A stretch of 64,000 nucleotides of DNA, taken from NCBI GenBank assembly GCA_037043015.1, contig CM073321.1:3725001-3789000 (forward strand), given 5' to 3'. A program made the translations under genes and the position numbers. The notes under the pieces were generated by a model. It made no database searches and was not told where the DNA came from. It was given only the letters and a program-made list of their open reading frames with translations. This document shows positions 57,476 through 64,000 of the stretch, piece after piece. The DNA is from Bryum argenteum. Lineage: Eukaryota > Streptophyta > Bryopsida > Bryales > Bryaceae. Within the stretch, counting starts at the first letter, position 1. The number at the start of each line of letters is the position of its first letter.

Positions 57476-59087
57476 AAAAAACCACCATGGAGTGGCCTTT
57501 GGTCACAAGGGGATTGACAAGAACAACATATGAAGAGAAAAACAACGTAGAAGAGAAGACGAGAAGAAATGAAGAAGAAACAAGGGGAAGTGAAGAAGAA
57601 AACCCCCGCCGGCCTCCTTTTAACCCTCTTCCGGTTCGTGGCTTGCCATCGCTTCATCTTAGCTCCGATTTGGGCGTGCCATAGCTTTTTGGAAAGCTAA
57701 GTCAATTTTGCACTCACCCCCAAAATCTCAGAAGCATAGGATCAAAACTCGAGGACTGATGGCCAAAATACTGGGACCTACTTCTTTTAACCGCCGGCGG
57801 GAAAACCCTTCAACACCCCCAACTTTGGAGGGGTGTTTCTCCCTCTCTAAAGATCGGATTGGCGGCCATATACCCTTGGAAAGCTCTTTTGGAGCTCTAC
57901 TTACCCTAGAAATCTCAATCGCATAGAGAGAAAACTCCGTGACTGATTGCTGTTTGAACACAGCTAATTTGTTCACTGCCGGGGGGAAACCGTTTTTGAC
58001 ACCCCGACTTTGCGAGCAAATTTCTCCTTCTCTACAACTCGGATTTGAGCATGCTTACTACCATTGAAAAGCTCTACTAGAGTTCTATCTACCTTAAAAA
58101 TTGCAAAGGAGTTGAAGTAGAATTCAGTGAGTTATAGGGGAAACAATCTGGCTGGCTTTCATGGGGCAAGAACAAGCTCCTATCTTAACAAAGGAACTCA
58201 ATAAGGAGGAAGATGAGTGAGGCAAGACAAGCATTTTGAGAAGGGCTCTCCTATTCCTAATTACTAACACTTCAAAAGCAAGATCATTTTGAGAAGGGCT
58301 CTCCTTCTCCTAACTACTAACAATTCAAAAGAGATGATCAAGGTGAACAAAGAGGAGAAGGAGGCCCATAGCCTTCCTCCTCCTAACTAAATAGATGGAT
58401 AGGTAGGTGAACAAAATGGAGGAGAAGGAGGCCCAAGGCCTTCCTTCTCCTACTCTAACTAGATTGAGTGGGTGATGATAGCTTGGAAACAAGCTATTAA
58501 GTACAAAATGAGAGCCGCCAAAGAGGCGGCTCACCCTAAAGCCTAACTAAGGCCTAAGCCCTAACTAAAGCCTCCATGGATGAATAACCGCCACTCCACG
58601 TGCTCCGTCCTTGAAGCCTCCATTCCATCAACCACTTCATCAATGAATGTAGCCTCACATGCTACCACAAGGTTAGATGGATGAGACTTACAACAATCAA
58701 TTTTCAAACACAACATGGACATCAAAGACTAGTTGTACAAAGCCCATGGTAAAACGCTCAATTCTAATTTAAGCAAATAACCCTATTTCTAATTTAGGAT
58801 TCACTAGGGGGAATTTTTCCTCCTCTAGTTCTTCTCCATCATCAATTGGATCCACTAGGGGGAATTTTTCCTCCTCTAGTCCTTCCACACCCTAAAGCTT
58901 AAATTAGTCTTAAACGTCCCATCAAAGGCCTTGCAACAACTAACCCCTAATATACAAATTGCATTCAAAACTAAATTATTGTATATTCATCAATTTACCT
59001 CAAGATGTCATGGTTTGCAAACACTTCATTAATAAAGGTCATTATTAACAACATTTAAACAAGATAGCGCTCTCACGCTCTCATAGA

Positions 59088-59480
59088 GTGCGGTGCGAAT
59101 GCTTTTCTTTCTTTGAGCTTCACTCAGGCTGCTACTGAGCCGCTTGTCACTGCGTCAGTCTCACTTTCGAGGACCCCTGCATTGGCGCAGGGGTTCCTTC
59201 TTGGGGACACAATCATGAACGGGGTCTTTTCTGAGTAGTAAATGCCTTTGCTTTTCCGATCGACTACTTCAATATGATCCTCATTCGCGCACTTGAGTCT
59301 GGTCAGGAGTGCGGTGCGAATGCTTTTCTTTCTTTGATCTTCACTGAGGCTGCTACTGTCACTGCCTGAGTCTCACTTTCAAAGACCCTGCGTTGGCGCA
59401 GAGGTCCCTTCTTCTGGGCACAATCATGAACGGGGTCTTTGCTCTTCGCTCCTCATTTGCGCACTTGAGTCAGGTCAGGA
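59088..59480. repeat. About 215-bp tandem duplication containing palindrome copies
   Basis: GTGCGGTGCGAATGCTTTTC through AATCATGAACGGGGTCTTT occurs twice (from 59088 and 59308). Each unit carries one CTGCNTTGGCGCAG. Confidence 0.8.
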
Positions 59481-60654
59481 CTTTTTTGTAGTTTATTTTT
59501 TTGTCTGTAGATCGATGCTGTGGTGCAGCTGTTGGACAGTTCGAAAGACATTCAATTGTTGGACATGGAACGTTGTCGAGAAGGCGAGAGATGGATCTCT
59601 TGCTCGAGGTATTCTTCACGTTTGTTCCATTTGCCAAGAACATGGAGCCAGGTTTGTTGGCGCCGTCGATAAGGGTCATGGTTGATCATGCGTCACTCTT
59701 GGATTGCTGCCGTCAGTTGCTTAATTTTACCGTACTGCCCTTCGTTTTCTAGCTAGCTGCTTGGTGAAGGCAATCGGAGCACCAGCCGCTTTGTTGCACG
59801 GCGTGATGAGTAGCAATCTGTGCATCGACGAGAAGTGAGCGGGGATTGCCAGCCCAGAATTGCATTGGTAGCGTGACACGGGCACGCACAGAGAAAAGAG
59901 TTGGCAGAGGAGTGTTTAGTCCCACGTGCACAATTTAGGGAGCACTTCTGAATTTTGTGGAGAGAAGGCTGCGCCAGCGCAGGCACCCTCCCCCCTCGAG
60001 AGTACGACTCGTTAGATGGTCTAACGTGGTTAGCAGTCCAGTAAAGTGAGTATCAAGAAAGAGTTCGTCATGTTAGAGTTAATCTTGGACGAGCTTTTGG
60101 TTTTTTGATCGTACGATTTCTGGAAGGTGAGTGCTTCTTGAATACACTTGGAGTGTAATTTTCATCGATCGCAATGCGGCAATTAAGCAATTAGAAGACA
60201 TTTGGTGCAGTTCCATGCTTAATTTTTGCTTCTAATTAAGGTGTCGGATTTATGAACTCTGATGATGTAGCAAGCGGCGAGTAGAAGACTTCCTTCATAG
60301 TTTAGAAGGTTTTGGTAGCAGTTCCGTGCCTAGTTTCTCTTCTGATCAAGGTGTTGGATCGATGGACTCTGATAAATTTGAGCGAAGTTGGAAGCGGCAA
60401 CCAGAGTCCCACGTACACAGTTTAGGAAGCACTTCTGAATTTTGGTGAGAGGGCTGCGCCAGCGCAGGCACCCTCCCCCCTCGACAGTACGACTTGTTGG
60501 ATGATAGCGCTTGGGATTCAATGCACAAATTCACAGAGAGGATTCACTTGAGTGTTGGGTCAGTTTCTATGTTGATATTCTAATAGTTTAGTGACATATC
60601 AAATCACATTCTTCCTTCTTATGGTGGTTTTATTTGAAATTGGTGAACTGTAAT

Positions 60655-61195
60655 GGTGATTTTGTTATACGTAAACTGATTTTGTTGAATGAAGAGTGAA
60701 CTCTGGAGAGGGCTGCACTAGCGCAAGGACCCTCCCCCTCGCCCTTTGGGGTTGCAATTTCTATGCACGTGAATTGTGATTTTGTTGACTGAAGAGTGAG
60801 CTCGGGAGAAGGCTGCGCCAGCACAGGGACCCTCACCCTCGCCCTTCAGGGTTGCAATTTCTATGCACTTGAACTGTGATTTTGTTGAATGATGAGTGAC
60901 CTCGGAAGAGGGCTGCGCCAGCGCGGGGACCCTCCCCCTCGCCCTTCGGGGTTGCAATTTCTATGCACCTGAACAGTGATTTTGTTGAATGAAGAGTGAG
61001 CTCGGGAGAGGGCCATCGCATGCAGAGGCTTCCCTGCAACGCAACTGCTTGGGCATTTGGAGGCTCACTCCAATACCCTCCACCGCAAGTATGTTGCCTT
61101 TTGAGTTTGCAATTTCTATCCACCCGAACTGTGATTTTTTTGAATGATGAGTGAGCTCGGGAGAGGGCTGCGCCAGCGCAGGCAACCTCACCGCT
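60655..61195. repeat. About 103-bp tandem repeats carrying the element 3 palindrome
   Basis: GTGATTTTGTTGAATGAAGA, GTGAGCTCGGGAGAGGGCTG and CCCTTCGGGGTTGCAATTTC follow one another in four to five units. The unit at 60975-61120 lost the palindrome and has an insertion instead. Confidence 0.8.
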
Positions 61196-61706
61196 CGTTA
61201 GATCATAGATGGGACTGTCCTCCCACGGTAAGATGACCAGGATATTTGAAATTGGAAACCTGTGATGGTGACTTTGTTAAATAAGATCTTGTATTGGAAT
61301 GTGCAGGTCTTGCCTTAAATTGAGATTATTTAGGAGAATGTGGAGCCTAATACTGATACTGGCAGATCCGACATGCAACTTTGTGTGATCGTTGTATTAC
61401 CTGGTCGTTGATTGGTCATAGGATTACCCTCTGTATCTCTAACTATGCCTCCTTCCTCTGTGAGAATGACTTCTCCAAGAGTCATTGTTGACCGAGTTGA
61501 TCATGTGAAGGCTAGAGCCAAGGGCGATTCTTACACCTAGACGTTCATCTGGAATTGCTAAGATTACTGTTGAGTTCTTCATTTTGTTTGCAATGTCTAC
61601 TAGATTGTTTGCTCTCACGTGACTAAGTTCTACTACACACTTAATTTATGATATGAGTATTTGAATATTTTTGCCCGACTAAGTATCACCTTCATCGAGT
61701 GCACCC

Positions 61707-64000
61707 GTGGAGAAGGGGTCAAGTACTCCCCAACTAAATCAGGAACCTATTATCCCTGACTTTGTTGATTTGGATGACAATATTTCTTTGGATGCCCCAT
61801 CCCCCGATCAGCACACCTTTGAGACTAATCAACCTGTTGGGGATGGAGGCACGGCAAGAGAGGCGACGGAAGGAGCAACATATTCCAACGACAAACACCT
61901 CGCCAAGCCTCCTTGTGGGGTTGAATTTGGCATCGTTCACATGCCCCCTCACTTGGGGAATAAGGATCCCATGTGAAGTGCAAATGAGATGAGGTTGCTA
62001 CAAAAGAGTGACTACAACGAAGTCCTCATCGACCTTCGCACCAAACCGATTATGAAATCTCGACTCATGATTCCACTTTGTTGACTCAAAATCTATCCGA
62101 AGGTGCGCCCGATAGTCAGTTCCGACGTGGAGATGCTGACAAACGAGTTTGTAAAAGGGTATCGTGATGGAGATTGAGTCTTGTACGTGTCTCCTTTTGA
62201 CGTTGACGGTAAGGACTTAATGGTCCGAGACGACGATACGATTTGGTCAAACCCGCTATGGAAGACGGCCAATGAATATTTGTCTGTTGATCATGATTTC
62301 CATCAGTTTCGGAACAAATACTTCTATGTGTATGAAGGCAATCACCGTGTGACGGCTTGGATGGGCTATAACAAAAAATACCATTCTACGGATCCTGAAT
62401 GGTACATTTTTGTCGACTGCATTATGCTCGACGGACGTGAACAATGCTCAAAGCTCCTCAACACCATGAACGACGTCAACCGGTAAGTGTTTTTGTCATG
62501 TATTTCAATTATTTACATCTCCTTTCATTCGAGAGATAAGCTTTTTAATCATGTTTTGTTTCACATAGGTCAACGGAACACGATCATGTCTAATACAGTC
62601 TCATTGCTAAGTTGCAAAGAATTCAAACTTTCGGCCAATCCAAGATTTCTGCTTTCAAAGGCTCATTAGTAAAGAGGATTACGATATTTGTCTGGTGTAT
62701 AAACCATGAACACCATCATGGTATCCATTCACGATGGATATTTTCGTTGGATTCCTTTACGCGGTACGTATTTCTGCCGTTAAGTTCACTTATCAATTGC
62801 GTATTATGCCTTTTATAATTGGTTTCAAACATCTTTACTGTTGTCATGCAGAGACAATGCGCTGCAGCCTCGGATGCTGCTTGCTCGACTTATTACCAAA
62901 CCCTGCCCGAAAGTGAAAGGAATGGCCATAAAGTTTGGAGTGCCATGGAGAAGGCAATCACAAAGACTGTCATGTTCTGGCGTGGCCAAAGGTTCGACAA
63001 GATGGTAGCAATTGCCAATCCTGCGAATGGCTTGGTTTGGAAACAAGAGGTACATGTTTACTTGGATACTATCCAATTTTACTAGTCTTCCTTTAATCAT
63101 TCATTTCCTCTAACATCATTTTTTATCTACCAAGCAGCTCAACAGATACTACACTACCTTCAAAAACAAATATCTAGATTTGAATGTTGAGCGTCTACAT
63201 AAACTTTGTACCTCCAAAGTCTCCAGCCATTTTAAAGGGTTTTGACTACACCTAAGGAATGAGAATGACAAGGAACGTAAGGTCTACGGATTTCCACTCA
63301 ACCGTCAAATGAAGGACGCTCGGCTCGACGTGTGGCTTCCAAGGGCTTCTCTTTGGGCTCAGGTATGAAGATTTCTATATCATTTATCATTGTATATTCT
63401 TTCTTCTTATTGTAATTTTTGCTTTATCGAAAACCTATTGCATGCTAATGTTTCTGAGATGTCTACTTTTCTCGAGGAGTACGTGGAGAGGTATGTTGCA
63501 AAACAGAATATCAAGATTCATTGGAGCGACCTTCTTCTCAAGCCTGCGGAATATGTCGAGAAATGGAGATCGTTGTTGTGGTAGAAAGCTTTTATCCTTA
63601 TCTCCCAGAAGATGCAAGCCCAAGGTTCCTTAAAGGCTCTGAGATTGCAAAGTTTGATGGTGGAAAGATTGCGGGCCGGTTGTTTTACAGGTTCGTATGA
63701 TTTTACAAAATATTTGGTTTTGTATTCTCATTGTATTTGTCACCATCAACCAATTATCATGCATATATGCAGGTACATGAAGCAAGAGTTTATCGCCAAA
63801 GACGCTCTTTCGTCTTCGCACCTTCTAAAGCATATTAAGTTTAAACCTAATGAGAAGAAACCGGCTAATCTTACTCCTATTGCAAAACTCTGGACAGAAG
63901 ACCAACACAAACGATTTGCCCAGAGATTTTGCTCACAGGTGGTTGGTTCCTTCAGTGCCGATCAAACTTCGTTCCAGAGGAGAAGAAAGACCTTATCCTT
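61707..64000 (+). pseudogene. Accessory gene copy 3 (ParB-like segment), broken and open-ended
   Basis: The frame starts near 61707, with an acidic stretch PDFVDLDDNISLD. The ParB-like part spans about 62090-62484: YPKVRPIVSSDVEMLTNEF, then KYFYVYEGNHRVTAWMGY and DPEWYIFVDCIMLDG, with a GTAAGT donor at 62485. Later exons start at 62569 (STEHDHV), 62851 (RQCAAASD...MVAIANPANG), 63138, about 63460 (STFLEEYVERY) and 63774 (YMKQEFIAKDALSS). In-frame TGA codons at 61974, 62082 and 62175, plus later stops, make it a pseudogene. Two of the three TGA codons replace Arg in copy 2. The methyltransferase-like part would lie beyond the window. Confidence 0.7.

Larger units (their letters stand above)
56546..61181. 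repeat. Array of element 3 palindrome CTGCGC-CA-GCGCAG
   Basis: Nine copies lie at 56546, 59177, 59388, 59969, 60454, 60713, 60813, 60913 and 61168 (two in the inverse orientation with TG centre, some with one or two changes). AGGG precedes and ACCCTC follows many of them, lengthening the dyad. The array ends about 0.5 kb before the accessory gene frame, as in elements 1 and 2. Confidence 0.85.
51575..64000. mobile_element. Element 3: inverted, partly deleted relative of element 1
   Basis: The left end reads GGCATGAGCGTAGAGCGTAG with further 7-bp GAGCGTG/GAGCGTA units, then the inverse of AAAAAATTTGAAATT, as at the right end of element 1. The SWIM end of a transposase follows on the minus strand (52092-52415). 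A palindrome array is at 56.5-61.2 kb, and an accessory gene runs rightward from 61.7 kb. This is element 1 in mirror order. The right end lies beyond the window. Most of the transposase is gone, so the element is non-autonomous. Confidence 0.7.

Overview
The window looks like repeat-rich nuclear DNA of a streptophyte, meaning a land plant or charophyte alga. The evidence is GT/AG introns, plant-type MULE, hAT, pogo and Ty3/gypsy elements, AT-rich spacers and telo-box-like AGGTTTAGGGTTT at the left end. I cannot place it more closely, and I recognise no ordinary host gene. Almost everything is transposable elements nested in one another.

Layout. Positions 1-397 and 14320 to about 22100 belong to one large element (element 2). 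It is split by a second, almost complete MULE-like element (element 1, 398-14319) inserted in its accessory gene. Element 1 has terminal inverted repeats made of 7-bp GAGCGGT units. A MULE transposase gene runs right (10114-13903, one intron), and a nine-exon accessory gene runs left (9551 to 1082). The two start codons are 562 bp apart. Positions 20-29 kb hold simple and GC-rich tandem arrays, a broken kinase-like gene, a broken unknown gene and an LTR-like repeat. Positions 29.5-35.4 kb hold a decayed Ty3/gypsy retrotransposon, with a 976-bp TIR element beside its 3' end. Positions 39.3-42.1 kb hold a damaged hAT transposase gene. Positions 43.3-51.6 kb hold the end of an LTR-type element carrying a coiled-coil ORF. 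That ORF is split by a pogo-like transposon with perfect 26-bp TIRs and a TA duplication (44657-50061). From 51575 to the window end lies a third MULE-like element of the same family in reverse orientation (element 3), with only the C-terminus of its transposase left and a broken accessory gene (61707-64000).

The most interesting system is the MULE/accessory-gene family. The three accessory copies together encode an acidic N-terminus, a ParB-like segment (GNHR motif, copies 2 and 3), a long conserved middle, and a C-terminal segment shaped like a beta-class (permuted) DNA methyltransferase (seen in copy 1). Each element carries its own palindrome, repeated 9-14 times in non-coding DNA, mostly in or next to the large first intron of the accessory gene. 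Element 1 has CCTCGT-NN-ACGAGG, element 2 has TTTCGT-CA-ACGAAA and element 3 has CTGCGC-CA-GCGCAG. All have two 6-bp arms around a 2-bp centre. By analogy with the VANC anti-silencing proteins of Arabidopsis VANDAL elements, I infer an element-specific DNA-recognition or epigenetic self-regulation system. That function is inference; the repeats, gene order and copy-to-copy homology are seen directly.
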